A stretch of 64,000 nt of DNA from Proteromonas lacertae. Taxonomy: Eukaryota > Sar > Bigyra > Opalinata > Proteromonadidae. Below the pieces are notes generated by a model. That model had not been told where the DNA came from. It saw only the letters and a list, made by a program, of their open reading frames with translations, and searched no databases. Below, piece by piece: positions 46,972 through 61,554 of this stretch; position 1 is the stretch's first letter; the number at the start of each line of letters is the position of its first letter. The stretch spans positions 1 to 64,000 of the forward strand of contig NGBS01000878.1 of the NCBI GenBank assembly GCA_002245135.1, written 5' to 3'. The translations under genes were made by a program, and so were the position numbers.

Positions 46972-47787
46972 TTACAAAAGACGACAATATAGTACATATA
47001 AACATGCTAAACAAAAGCAGCAATATCCAAAAACCAACATATATTTATCATATGTATGTTGTTGCTAAATAGATAACAATAATCAGTATATATACATCTA
47101 TAGTAGCCAATAATTTGTCAGCTCTTTTTATATGTCCACTTATTGAATTTAAGCTATTATGATTTCTCTAATTTATATTACATTATACATATACTCTAAT
47201 CATTTCGCTATCTTCTGTCATTACTTCTCCAATACTACTAAATTTTGATACTTGTTCTTTTATTATATCTCTTGTATTTTTTAATGCTTTGGTTATAAAC
47301 TTGGCTGATTCTACATCAGATTTATCATTCTTTATTCTCTTCTTCAAACCAGGAGCTAAAATTTATTATTGATAAATAATACTATCAAGCAATATATTAT
47401 GTTGGGCAGTATATGATTGTTTAAATCTCTCTTGAGCTTTAAGAATTGCTCTTCTTGAAGCAGCTCTTAAAGTTGACAATTCATCTTCATGAAATTTTAA
47501 TTGTTCTAATTTTTGCATTCTTTCTGATTCATTTGTTATCTGGTTTGCTAACTACTTTTCAATATATGAAATATTTATGTATACTATAGTATTATCATCA
47601 ATTCCTTCTTTCAGTTGTTTTTCTTTCGTTTTAATTTCAAATATCAATTCATCCAACTAAAGAATATATCTTCAAATTTGCATACTTCTTCTTTATCTTC
47701 TTCTACATCTCGCTTGAAATCAGTTTTAGTTAACTTATTGATTAAATCTTGATAATCATATTCATATTGAGTGAGAAAATCAGACAT
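46972..47787 (-). CDS. SEC20: Sec20/BNIP1-like tail-anchored SNARE (222 aa)
   Basis: This would act in Golgi-to-ER vesicle fusion if the assignment is right. Six exons: 47787-47686, 47656-47585, 47551-47383, 47355-47195, 47167-47096, 47064-46972. Introns are 27-33 nt and phases agree. The protein starts MSDFLTQYEYDYQDLINKL, is helical throughout, and contains TLRAASRRAILKAQERFKQS and the Sec20-type block ALKNTRDIIKEQVSKFSS followed by MTEDSEMI. After NHNSLNSISGHIKRADKLLA it ends with a hydrophobic anchor (YMLVFGYCCFCLACLYVLY) and three tail residues. That order, of coiled coil, SNARE-like motif and C-terminal anchor, fits Sec20; no HDEL-like retrieval signal is seen. Another tail-anchored coiled-coil protein is the alternative. 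Its ATG is 74 bp from the divergent Ser/Pro-rich gene. Confidence 0.65.
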
Positions 47788-47861
47788 TTTCTAAAAAGAA
47801 CTTCAAACTTAAAGCTTGTATTCTTTTTTTTCGGTTTTAGTTTTTGAGACATATAGACTAC

Positions 47862-49046
47862 ATGAAAGGTAGAGATCCATGTATATCTATATTGATTATT
47901 ATTTTTTATTTAGATTACAAAGCTGATCCGAATAAGATGTATTAGTGTTACTCTATCTCAATAAATAGGAAAAGACCTAACGTGACAACACAATATCAAG
48001 ATAAAAATGCTCCATTAGTTCCATCTCCCTTAAATCATTCATCCTTATTTACTCCTGTCTCATCAACTCATAAAGTATATTATCTCAATACTGATTTATT
48101 AGTCACCAAAATATTATACAACTCAATCAAGAAGTTCTAGATCACATAGTGCAGGACCAGTTAAATTGTATATATATTTTTTTTCAATTAATCACAATAT
48201 TAATATTAATTTAGTAATGAACAAATTACAAAGAAACCTCGTTTCAAATCTGCAGATATGGTAAGTCGTGCTAGACCACCTACTAGACAACCAAACGCAT
48301 TTCCACTGGGATTAGAGTCTCATCGACTGGAAAATGACAGATTAAGTCCAATAACTGAAAGTAATTCAACTTCGCCCATTAGACCACCCTCTAGACATCA
48401 ATATGGAAGAAAAGATGATCATCACAAAAAATCTTCGTATAATCACTTCAATTTATTATGTTTGTAGATTTCCTTTAGAAGCTGATGAAGGATTACAGTC
48501 ACTTCCACTCTCTAGTAATATACCAGTACAAATATATAGATCAACACTGTCAGATACAAAGAATGACATAGGAGGAGGAGTATAATAGAATATATAATAT
48601 ATAAACTAATAAATATATAGTCTCATTCACCATTTCAAAACAGAGAAAGTGGTACAGCACCGCTTAATTACAATTATGACATAATTGACAACATATATGA
48701 AAATGGCTTACCACCCACACAGCAAAGACCCAGAGGAATGTCTGTAGAAGATTGGAAACAACTCCGAGAAACAGATCGAGAATTAGCTGAATGGGAACAA
48801 TCTTTACATAGTCGATTAACTACATCGAGTTTTAATGATAATAGAAATAGTCGTGCAATTACTCCATCATCGCAACAATCACAACAATGTAGTTCATTTA
48901 CAAGGATAAAGAGTCCTTTGACAAATCATTCAACACATCATTCTAAAAAGACTAATGATTGTGTAGAAAGTGATTTCTCATCAAGTAGTGAAGATGAACT
49001 TGTAACTACTTTAGATCCAACGTTTCTGGGTTTATTTGCAAAGTAA
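47862..49046 (+). CDS. Ser/Pro/Arg-rich disordered protein (320 aa, 7 exons)
   Basis: Exons: 47862-47868, 47914-47938, 47969-48074, 48103-48167, 48215-48436, 48468-48579, 48621-49046. Introns are 28-47 nt with consistent phases; the first exon has only seven bases. The protein is almost wholly low in hydrophobics and rich in Ser, Pro, Arg and Asn (RSSRSHSAGPVKL; RARPPTRQPNAFP; SPITESNSTSPIRPPS). One short ordered-looking helix, VEDWKQLRETDRELAEWEQS, lies at about residues 220-240. The tail is acidic-Ser (SSSSEDELVTT). Many Ser-Pro sites suggest phospho-regulation. No family is recognised. It is divergent from the Sec20-like gene and converges on the giant surface protein. Confidence 0.65.
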
Positions 49047-49197
49047 ATAATGTTTTTTTGTAAATTAAATTGATTTATATATATTTGATTCAATGCATTT
49101 ATTTATTCAAATAAACAAATTAATAATTTATAAAATAATCGATATATATTATTATAGAAAAATATATGTAATAATGAATTCTATAACAAATTTGTAT

Positions 49198-52100
49198 TTA
49201 CATAATATAACCATCAACCACCACTTGATGTTTTCTTTTATATGATCTATAAACATAATACGATAAACCCACAATAAGTACAGCACCTAATAATCCACCA
49301 ATTACACCACCAGCTATTGCACCACCATTTGAACTTTTCTTCTCATATCGTTGATGAACAAAATATACAACACCAAATCTATTTCCTTTTTCTAATTCCT
49401 CTTCGATTGTTATTCTATTACCATTTCTACTACATTGAACTGGTTCTTCTACATCCACTGTTAATGAATTCTTCTTCTTAAAACAACTATATTTCATATT
49501 TTTATCATTCGTTTTTAATGGAATTTGTAGTTTTGTTTTTATATTACATTGTAATGGTTTATCTGTGTCAAAATATATTTGATAAGAATATTCAACATAA
49601 CTCTGTGGATTTTTAATAACAAATTCAGTTGGATATACAGATAGACTGATATTTATTAATTCATTACATTTTCTCATTGATTGTGAATCTTTTATATCTA
49701 AAACAATATTATCCATCGGTTGATTCAATTTGATTGTATTATTATTGAATATTGGTTCAAATGTAATTTTATCTGTATTATTTGAATAAATTGAGTGAAT
49801 ACCAGCTTCTAATAGCATTATTCCATTATCTAAATCGTTCAAATCAAATAAATCGAACAAAGATGACAATACAGTGTAATATGATTTGTAATTACTATCT
49901 TGTAATAATCTATTATTATTGTTATTAGTTCCTTCTACTGTTATTGTTGTTGTTGTTTTTACAATCGGTGTAGTAGTTGTTATTATTGTTGTATCATTAT
50001 CATGACTTGTAATATTATCTAAAATTGCAGTAACTAATAATTCACCAATATCTTCTTTATTTTCAATATCCTTAGCAATTATTAAGGATGATTTTACTGT
50101 CACATCTATATACTGTTTATTACTCAATAACGTAGGTAAAATATTCACATTCTCTTCAGGTCTTGATCTCATGATAGTCGTGAATAAATCTTGAATAAAT
50201 ATATTCTCTTTTAATGCTATTGTTGATAAGATTTCATTTAAATATAAACTCTTTGGAGTATCATCAATCATTTCTCCTACTACAGTTCCATTATAAGATT
50301 GAATAATTAATACTTCTAAAAAGTAATCAGTTTTTATCCATTTCTCTTCTCCATGTTTATAACATATAAAATAAGTAGTTTGTTCTTGTAACCATTGAAT
50401 TGTAAAGTGAATAAGTATATCATCAGGGAAAACAGTTAATTCAAATGGATAACCAGTATGTTCATTACAATCTTCAGTTTTTGAGAATAGAAATAAATCA
50501 TTACTTTCTATACCTTTACCTCTTATTTGTAAGTGTTTCTGTGAACTGATTAAACCATATATTGGAGCTATTAAGTTGATATAAGGATCAGTTCTAAATG
50601 TCATTTTCAACTCGGAGATTTCTTTATTTAGTCCAATTCCATTTTCATCAATTTCATAACAATATATATCATACCAAGTGAAGTATATTAAATCATCAAT
50701 CTTAAATGGAGTATAATTGTTCCTAATTATTTCTTTCTTATATTTTGTATTATTATTATATATATCTTCAACACTCGTTGGTGTAATATCTAAATAATGT
50801 ATTAATGGTAAGCAATAAACAGTAGCATCTGAGGAGGAATATAGTAACAATTCAATTGAATCAAAACTAGTACTTTGTAATGTAACTGTTAATTCAGGAT
50901 AAGGATTAGTAGTTCTAAAGTTCTGTTTATTGACATTCAAATCAGATTCATCTCCATTCTCAGTTTCAATTCCACAGTATAATGTATATTCCATTTCATT
51001 TAATAGGTTATTCACTGTAATTGAGACTGTTTTATTTATTTCTAATTCTTTCTTTGATTCGGATGATAGTAACTTCAAAGTAGTCCAACTTGGTTGAGAA
51101 TCATATATAATACGACTTAAACAGTAAATATATCCTTTCAATTCACTCTCTATTTCAACATCTACAGAATTTGGAGAAGGTTTGACTGATGTTATTGTCA
51201 TTGTTGGAATGATTAATGTTTTTGTTTTAAATGTCATATCTTTAATAGATGTTGATACAGATACTTCATTCATATTATAACCAGTACAATACACATTGTA
51301 TTCTGTCTCAGATTTAAGGGATGGAATTGTAATCTGAGTAATTTCATTGGCTGTTGTAACTGATAAAGGATCACTCGTTGTAAACTTTTCATCAAATTCT
51401 ATATTCGTCAATTGAGCTTTACACTTTATATAACCATCTTGACTTAATACAGCTGTAACTAATATACTTTGAGATAAAGGATTGACTTTTATATTAGTTA
51501 GTGTTGGTGCTGATGATGGTAATGTTGTAGTTGTAAAGTCTTTCTTTGATACTGCTGATTCTGTATTTACATTATCAACCATATGGCATTCTAATCTATA
51601 AGATGTAGAAGGTGTCAAGCCATATTCAAACTTTGTAAAATCAGATAACGAATGGATGGATGTATAATAATTTGTAGTAATTGCTTCATCATTACTATCA
51701 TACACTTGACATTGATAAATACCATTCATTGAGGCTTTTAATGTATATTTTATTGAATTACTAAATGGAGTAACTGATACTATGGTTATTGATGGTTTTG
51801 ATGCTGTTTTGATTGATAAATGTGTACTTTCTATAGTTTGTTTCATTTCCAAAGGTCTTTCACTGTATGAATAACCATTACAATATATATGATAATCAGT
51901 ATTGGATTCTAAACTACTAATTGTATAGGAACTTTCAACATCTTTCAATAATATAAAATCTAAATTAACAAAATGTGAATCTGTTGGGACTTTATTCTCT
52001 TTTAAAGCAATACATTCTATTAAAGCATCTCTTGTTGATTTTATATTTAATATAACTGAAATAGATGTTGTTGAATTTTGTTTAATTGTGAATTCAGGTG

Positions 52101-55100
52101 ATGAAGTGGTTGTATTTACTTGAAGTAATAATAATTGAGATGATAAACCTTCTTCGTTGATTATATTGTAATAAATATTGTAAGTTTCATTGTCTTTTAA
52201 TTTATCAAATTCACCTTCATATATTTTCATCATTTCAGTTGTTTTGGTTGTCCTATTAATTGAATAGATTTCTTCTTCTATTTCTGTACTATTACTATCT
52301 TTGTTATAATATTGAATATAAGGTAATGATGCAGATTGAATGTTAATCACCATTATTCCCATTTGATCACTTACTATTTTATATTTTATCAAACTATCAC
52401 TTACATCAGCTATTTGAATAGTAACCATTGGATAATCAGATGTTTTAATTGTCGTTAGTGTTGACTGAATGGGTAAACTGTAATTCTGATAATTGATTAA
52501 AAGACAATATAAATAATAATTCGTATTAGGCCATAAGTTATCAAAATTGAAATAATTTCCTTCATTTTGATTCACATTTTGTAATGATTTGAACATATCT
52601 CTTTTAGGAATATTCATACTATTTGATTCAATTATACAATCAATTATGTCAGTGTAATTCGTAATGACGTTAATATTAATCGTTGTTGTTGTTGTATTAC
52701 TATCAACTGATATTATTTCTGGGTTATTTGATGGTGTATATATTTCCAAATAAGTATCTTCAATTACATTCATCATTTTATTACCATATATATCAGTTGC
52801 ATAGAAATATAATAATCGATAAATATTAGGTTGAAAATGATTGTAATGATATAAATATGTCTTATTTGCTTCTTTCACTGTCAGTATCAAGTTTGGATTG
52901 CTGAGAAAATCATCTTCTGTTGGAATTATGTGAATATTATTATCAGTTGTTGTTGTTGTTGTTGTTGTTTCTTCATTCAATATTGTCTCATTATACACTA
53001 TAATATATATTAATCCAGGATAAGTCAATTTAAATCCAATAATAATATCATTCGTCTTACTTTCTAAGATTGAATAAGTTAAATTTGGATTATTCATTGT
53101 ATTGATTGATATGTATGAACTAATCATTGTTGAATAGGATATTTCTTGCATTATTGTATTCCAACCACCACAATAGATATAATACTGTGTCTTTGGCTTT
53201 AATCCAGTGATTGTATAATTAATTTTTGAATTGGAATAGACAAATATTGTATCTTCAGCTGTTGATGATGTGATTTGAGTCGGTACTTCGGTTTTCAAAC
53301 AAGCTACACATGAAATATAACCATCTACATTGGCTCTTAATGATAATGTCATATGGGAGGACTCTGTATCTTCCACTGTAATATTCGATAAGATTAATCG
53401 ACTGGATGAATATAAGGTTTGAGCTCTTAAATATTGCACTGCTTCTGTCTGAATTAATGGTTTGATTCTTCCATATAAATAAGTACAATAAATATCATAG
53501 ATTGTATTTGGTTTCAGTGATTCTATTGGTATATTAGCTGTATATAATAGAGTATCATCGTCTGTTATATTTGTATCTAAAATATAAACTATTTTATTAT
53601 TATCATTATCATAATTGATTATATAATCATTTGTCATTGTTTCACTATATTCTCTTATATATTGTTGTTGTTGTTGTTGTTGTATTGATGAAGAGGATGA
53701 TTCAAAATATAAACACTGTACTTCACCATATCCATTATATAACATATTCAGTATTAATGAATTATATCCGTTACTCAATAAATCTATATCAAAATACACT
53801 GTACTATTTGTCTCAACTGTATTTTCATAAGTTACAACACCTGAACTAAATGTATTATTTCCTATCATAATTGTGAATAAGCAATGAATATAATAAGTTT
53901 CATCACTTGCTAATCCTCGAATTGGATAAATACCATCACTTACTGTATTATTTATGTAATTGATATTCTCAAATACACTCAAAGAAGCAGTTGGTGAAAC
54001 AATGGCAGTACAAGTGAAATTATAATCTCTAAATAATTGTGTATTTGTATAAACATCCATTCCTGTGTTATATACATTCACTTTATCTATTGAAAATTGT
54101 ATAGATGGTCTTTCATTCTCAAATATATAATTATTTTGTTCTTCAGTTGTTATAAAATCTAATGTCTCAACCTCACTTTGAGTATTATAATCATCTACTC
54201 CATAACAATATAATGTATATTTTGTATTTGGTTCTAAACCACTGGTATATTGATGTAATGGTATATTCTCCGTTATTGTTACTGGTATTGTCGTTCTGAT
54301 AGTTGGTTTATCTAACTCAGGAATATTTCGATAGGTATGATAACACCAGAATTTACCATTCATATTCATCTTCACTTTGTAATGGAATTGTTGAGCATAA
54401 GTCACATTTACAGCTTCCAACTCAATTATAGGTGGTGATGATAATTTCGCAGTTAAAAGTGAAGAAGTATCACTTATTAATCCATAATTATTAATACCAA
54501 TACAATATATATCTTTTTCATTATAATCAAATATATAAATATCAATATTGACTGATTTTGTTGTGTCATTTATAAATTCTGTGAATTTCCAATTGTTTGA
54601 TATTAATACATCACCTGAATCAACATAATTACATCGAATAATACCTAACTGATTCATTGAAACAGATATTTGAATATATGAAGTTGTTACTGAATATACT
54701 TCACTTATTGAAACTACAGGTTTGGATATATAAGTAGTATAATATTTCATATTATTTATTATATCCTTTTCACTTATATAAATATGATTTCCTGATTGTA
54801 TAAGACAATATATATAATATCTTGTATCAGATTCTAAGTTATTTATTACTATTGAATTACTAACACCTACTTCCACAAATGGTGCTGTAGCTTGTTTATT
54901 ATGATTTTTTATTGAATTATAAACATTACCATTATTTTCATTATTATAATTCATTACACTTTCAAAGGCAGAACATGTTAATGATAATGTCGGAGTTCCT
55001 CTTTCAGTTATTAGTGTATAGGATATAGTCAAAGAATCCATTGTACTTTCATCTTTAGATGATAAATATAATGATGGATTAATCAATGTTTCAAATGGAA

Positions 55101-58100
55101 ATACTTTCGTTCTTAACAAATTATTATATAATAAACAATAAGCATGATATTTAGTGTTTGGCTTGAGATTATTAATTGTTATTTGAGAGATGGTTGAACC
55201 TGTAATAATTGTCTGATAAATACCATCATTTCCATCTTCAAACTCTTCTATACCAGGAATAACGGATGGATCAAATGCTTTACACTTTAAAGTATCAGTT
55301 TGGAAGTAATTACTTGATAAATATACAGATATTGTTATTATTGCTTCATATTGTGATGATTCTACTGTTATTACATCAATATGACTATTTAATGGAATAC
55401 TATCAGTTGTAAATGAATAATATGTTTGTTGAATTGTAGTTTGAGTTGGTAGAATAGCATACTGTGAAATACCATGACTTTTACAATAGATATAATAATG
55501 AGTAGATGGTGATAAGTTAGTGAAGATATATAATGATGGTTTATCTTGATATAATATCTTATCGTTTGGTTTTATTGTTATATCATTTGGTATATCAGAT
55601 ACTGTATCAATTACACATTTTACTTGACCATTTAATGACAAAGTAGTGAAGAATGAAATAGCTGTAGACATAGGATTATAGAGTGATAATGTTAATATTG
55701 GTAGTGACAGTGTAGATACTATTTCATTATAGATAATACTCGTCAAATTGTCTTCATTGTAAGATACACAATATATTGATACTATTGATTCTGGATTTAA
55801 GCCATGAATAATAAAAGAACCATTTAATGATGAACTATCTATATAATTCTTACTTGATGATATTTCAGACGTTTGACAGTATAAATATTTACCACATTTT
55901 GTTGATTTAAACACTGCATAAGTTGATGATATTTCACTCATTGATCCTTCTAAAGGTGGTGGTTCTAACAGTGTTCTATCAATTACAAACAACTGCTTAT
56001 TTGGATCTAATATTGAATATCCATCAATACTAAGAATACAATATATTGAATAACTTGTGTTTGATGTTAAATGGGGAAATAATACTGAATAAGCCTCATT
56101 TTCTGTTATATTAAATGGTCCTTTAGAATAAGGTGATTTATAAATATCACTAAATTCTGGAATATTCTCATTTTTACCAGTATATAATCTACAATATAAT
56201 TCACAACTACCTTCAGATGTTACTTTTAAATCAATTTCATTATAATTGAATTTACTTTCTATTTCTGCATTTACATAACTCAATATTGTTATTACTTTAA
56301 TATTACTCATATAATAATTTACTGTATTATACACGAAACAACCAACATTATACCTTACATTAGCTGTTAAAGACTTAAATAATATTTCATAATTAACATC
56401 ATTATCATTTATTGCTTTCTCTACTGATGGATAATTACCATTTAATTTTTCTAAGTAATAGTTTGGATTTTCAATATTGATAGGTATTGCTACACAATAT
56501 AGATAATTATTCGTTAAAGATGTAATTTCTTCTTCTTTTTTGGTTATTTTTACTATGACTTTTGCTTCACTACTTGAATGGCTCTCTAATATAATACTAT
56601 CTACATTTGCTACATTATTCTTATCAACTAATGTTTTAAGCATTTCATTAATTTCGTAGAAATATTTATCCATTAATATTACACATTGGAAATATTGAAC
56701 TGCTTCAATATCTAATAGTTTATATTTCAATTCATTATTCTTATTGATTTCTTTTATATTAAATTCTTCTCCTTCTTTTAATACTTTATCAATAGAATAA
56801 TCCTCATTTTCATTCACTATACAATATACTTTTATCTCTTCCAATGGCTTTATTATTAATGATATATCTTTACTTACATCATTCACTGTTATCTTATACT
56901 CAGGTGGAGAAGGTTGAGTTGATGTTAATATTGGAATTTTTATTGATACTTGTAGACTGGCATAATAAATATCATCTTTATAATAATATGGCCAACAATA
57001 TAACTCGTTATTAACTACATAACTTGCTACAGTGTGTTTATCATGATATATTTTATTCATTTCATAATCAGCTCCTCCATGTGCATCTGGTAATGTATTA
57101 ATTAAACTATTCTTATATTCACAATATATATTATAATCGTAATTAGTCCCATAGAATTCAAACACTATTGTCTTATCATTATAATATAAGAAATTATCAG
57201 ATATTTTAACTATTGGGTATTTAGCTGTATTTGGAATAATTTTATATATTGTTATATCAGCTGCATTCAAATAGTAACACATCAAATATTGATGTAATGT
57301 TGAACCATAAAATCCAATAACCAAAGTCTTACTATCTTTCTTTGTAGCTTGATCAATTGTATATTTTTCAGTTTTTGAATCGAATAGTTTATTGTCATAT
57401 GTCAATATTGATGAAGTTATACATTTATATTCATCTGTAGCTGGCATTGTAGTTCTATTATCATTAATTGAATATGTTAAATTATAAGTTTTACTTCCAT
57501 CATAATACGTTGATACAATATCCAATGGAGTATAGAAGAATGTTCTATCAACTATTTCACTCTTTATATTTTCTTCATCTTTTCCTACACAACATAATCT
57601 ATTATTCTCATTTTGATTAGTGTATTTCAAATTCACATGTTTTTGTGTATCTTTCACTGTTATTTCGACATTTGCATCTCTATCTATATTTACTGTATCA
57701 CAATCACTTCTTATATCACAATATACACTACCTTTTCTATTCATTGTTACTTGAACGGACAATTCATCATTACTAATTGATATACTACTTTGAACAGTTA
57801 ATGATGGTTTTACTGGACTTAATATTTCTATATTCTTTTTTAATGTTGATATTGGTTCATACTCTACATTATTTGGATCAGTAATTGCATCATAACTAAA
57901 ACAATATAAAGTATAGTATCCTTTCACTAAATTATCAAATTGATATACAATTGGAAGTGATGCTGTAGTAAAATCTACTGAATGATCATGTGATGCAATT
58001 AATTCATTCACAGAGGGAGTTAAATAGAAAGCATCTTTTAATTTACAATATAATGTACCTTGAGTTACTGTTGTTGATGTTACTTCCATTTTTATATTTA

Positions 58101-60571
58101 CCTTATCAACTACTTCTACATTAGATGTTATATAACTATTTTGTTTCTGTTTAACAGTTAATTCAATTGCAGCTGGATTTAATAAATAATTCTTTTCGTT
58201 TGAATATAAACACTTCACTTTATAATTACCATGATCATTTCCAGCATCTAATGCTATTGAATATGCATTATCTTTATAAGGAACATCTATTTTAGTACCA
58301 GATGAATAAATATCATTGGTGGTAGGATCTGGATCTGCTGATCCATATGTTTTACAATGTAATAATCCTATCCAAGGAGCATTAACAGAGAATGTATATA
58401 ATCCATACGATATCATTGGAGTTAAGGTTAAACTATTACCATTATAATTAGGAATTGTGATTATCATTGGTTTATTAATTAAATATATCATATCACCTCC
58501 ACTTCCAGCTATAGTAGTAAATACTGAACAATAAAAGAATTCTTCACCATAAGGTGTAGATTTTTCATATGAAACTTCATTACTTTCTTTTAAACTAATT
58601 GTATCACCAAATGATAATGATTTAATACTAAATGAATTAGAATCAGTACTACTCACACAGACTCCTTCTATATCACTTTTAACTTTATCAAATATAATAA
58701 ATACACCATCATTCATTCGATACTTCATTGATATATTCATTTCTTTTTCTACATTCGGATTGGCAGGAATATTATTAATTATATGAATGAAATCATCATT
58801 TGTACAGATTATTAAACTATCACTATCACTCTTATATGAAACAATTTCTTCTATTGAAGTAGTAATATCATATTCTGTATAATCACTATCAAAAGTAATC
58901 TTTTTAATTTCCTTATCCAACATACACTTAGTTTTACCATTAGAAGCTGGAGTTAATGAAAAATGAATTTCATCTGGAGAAATAGTAATAAACTTAAATG
59001 CAATTGTGGTTGTAAATGATTTTGGCTCAATTTTTATCTCTTCATTCACTTCATTCTTAGCTTTACAGCAGATTGTTCCACTTGCAAAATAACTCAATTC
59101 AAATCGATTGATTCCAATAGTCATATCTATTAAATCACTATCAGCTATTGTAATAGTAGTACAATCTGTAGCACCAGTTGATTGACATTTTATTGTTCCA
59201 TTTATATTCGATTCTACTTCATACATTAACTTATCACCTAATATAAATAAACTATAACTATCTACACTACCTTCATCTGTAGACTTTATTATTGGGCCAA
59301 CCAATTTACTAGTTCCAATTTCATTCCAAACCATACACCAAATACTATATTCAGTAGAAGGTTTTAAGTTATTTTTTTTATTTTCAACATCATTCTCATC
59401 ATAATTTGATGTTAATGTTAAAGTATTAGGAGATGTAGATATTGCACTTTTTCTATTAAATATAGTCACATCAGGTGTTTTATTTTCTTTATTTAATAAT
59501 AAACATGTATAAGGAGAATCATCTATATTTGTATCAACTTTAATGACTATTCCATATGGTAATTGTTTAGTTTCAGGTTCTATCTTAATTGTTCGACTAA
59601 AGTACATTAATTTTGACATTACATCTGATAATCCATCATGTTTATCTTTAGCTACACAATACATAAAATAATCTTTATCTTTTTCAATTGTTAAAGTCAC
59701 CATCACAGACACATCTTTACGACAATCATATGCATTATTTACACTGATTATATCATTCGCAGATGGTGTTAATTCTATACTATTATCGATTATATCTTTA
59801 GATTTGGAATCACAAAATAATTTTCCATCTATATCTACAGCTACTTGACATTTTCCAGTATTTTCACCATCATCAGTACAGTAATCGATTAATAGATTAA
59901 TTGGAATAGTATTTAAGATATTTACATATGAATATATATTACTATCAGTATTAGTAGCTTCTAAAAGACATGATAATTTATAACTATTACCACTGGTGAG
60001 AGGATTTAATTGAAAATCTTTATCTATCACCATTCTTAGACCATCTACATCATTAAACGGAGTACGAGGTGGAAAATCTGCAGAAATGAACTCATGGTCA
60101 GATAAACCAATTACACAGGCTGCTTTACAACCATCACAACCAGTTGCAGGATCGCAAGTACAAGCTTCAATTTTGATTTCGAATGCGGAAGAAAAGGCTT
60201 TCACTGTTACCATATTGTCAAGAATTGTTGGAGGTTTACCTCCTGTTTTTATGGTTACCTTTTCATGTTGAAGATCATTGTGTGAAATGCTAGAAGTGCT
60301 ACAAACCACATTATAATTGGTATTGTATTTTAGAGATTTAAATTCAAAATCTTTAGAACTTGTAACTAACTCTGATGGGGAACAACTTTCAGATTCGATT
60401 GTACAACACACAAATCTGGTTTCTACAGACACAGTTACTTTTATTGATGTTGATGTACTGATCTTGTTTGTTATTTTGCCACTTACCAAAGTACACCATA
60501 CAAACAATAATAAAATTGATTTTACCTATTTATATATACATCACTCTAAAATATACATATTTAATATTCAT
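49198..60571 (-). CDS. giant type I surface protein of FN3-like YxIYC modules (3,780 aa)
   Basis: Exon 1 (60571-60557) and exon 2 (60525-49198) are joined by a 31-nt intron. Together they give a clean signal peptide (MNIKYVKSILLLFVWCTLVSG). The ectodomain is a chain of some 30 divergent modules of about 100 residues, each with a beta-sandwich look and the hallmark L-x-x-N/S-T-x-Y-x-x-Y/I-Y-C near its end (for example LKPNTKYHAYCLLYN, LESNTDYHIYCNGYS). This matches fibronectin-III-like modules known from large protist surface proteins. The last 550 residues differ and are followed by a TM helix (about 3739-3761, GGAIAGGVIGGLLGAVLIVGL) and a short basic tail ending DGYIM. Gln and Thr runs from CAA/ACA repeats occur near 52950 and 53670. 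It is a probable adhesin or receptor. The 11.3-kb exon contrasts sharply with its intron-rich neighbours. Confidence 0.85.
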
Positions 60572-61554
60572 TTCTATAATTATTAAATTCTTAACAGAGA
60601 GAATTAACGAAAAAACAAAACAAAAAAAACTCAATTCAAACTTAGTTTGGATTTAATTCGTTATTTTTTTGATGTTTTTTGAATTTATAAGATAAATATA
60701 ATTGCAATTATCGTATGTGAAATGTATATTCACACAATTAAACATTTTGTTGAGTATATTACATGTTTTTGAAGTAATTATACATTTTCATCCCTTTTGA
60801 GAGACTTAAAGAATAATTGGATATTTATGTGTATATGTTATAGAAAGGGGAAATAAACGGAAAAAATAAAGAGTAGTTAAATGTTTTATAACTAAAACGT
60901 ATATTATGAATGATATATGGTTATTTGAGAATTAAAATTTATCTGATTATGAATGTCATTTTAAGTAAGAAATATAATTTGAGTATTATATTTTATAGCA
61001 AAAAGAATACAAATTATACATTTTGATCATTGTTTTGTTGATTTATTATTGTAGTGTCAGTAATTGATTGTTCTAATAACTGTTAATCATATCAACTTGT
61101 TTAATCGATCAACAAAATGAGTTTCAATTCTTACTTTTGATTTTTTTTTCGTTATTTATAGATATTTAAGAAAATAATTTGTTGTATATTAGAAATATAA
61201 GAAATAAACAGTTCGTATTTTTAGTATTGGGTTTATGAAAACAAATTTTAAAACACCATAAATTCAATTTTATAAAAAAGAAAGGAAATTATACTGTAAT
61301 TAATAGAATAGGTATTTCAGTAGTATATCTGTAAATAATACATACAGAATCACTTAGTATTTGTGTCTTTAAAAACACTCTCGAAATTAATTTTGTAGAT
61401 AGATATTGATAAGAATAATGATATCGATGTAAATATCAAAAGCTCGTTATTCTTTGAAAAATATCTCAAAATCTAGTAATGTCGTTTCATGTATGAAAAA
61501 AAAAGTGGGTAATGAAAATATTTTGGAATCCCTATTCATTTTTATTTATCGTAA
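60572..61554. other. divergent intergenic region, about 980 bp
   Basis: This is the longest gap in the host part, lying between the giant surface gene and the macroglobulin gene. It is AT-rich with A and T runs. I see no coding gene except a short upstream frame (ATG 61512) that stops at a TAG near 61572 and encodes a hydrophobic start, MKIFWNPYSFLFI. It could be a lost signal-peptide exon for the downstream gene, but I could not splice it in frame. Confidence 0.4.

Noticed and set aside
53631-53849. Plus-strand frame inside the giant surface gene
   Set aside because: Antisense of a Gln-run region in a continuous 3,780-residue coding frame.
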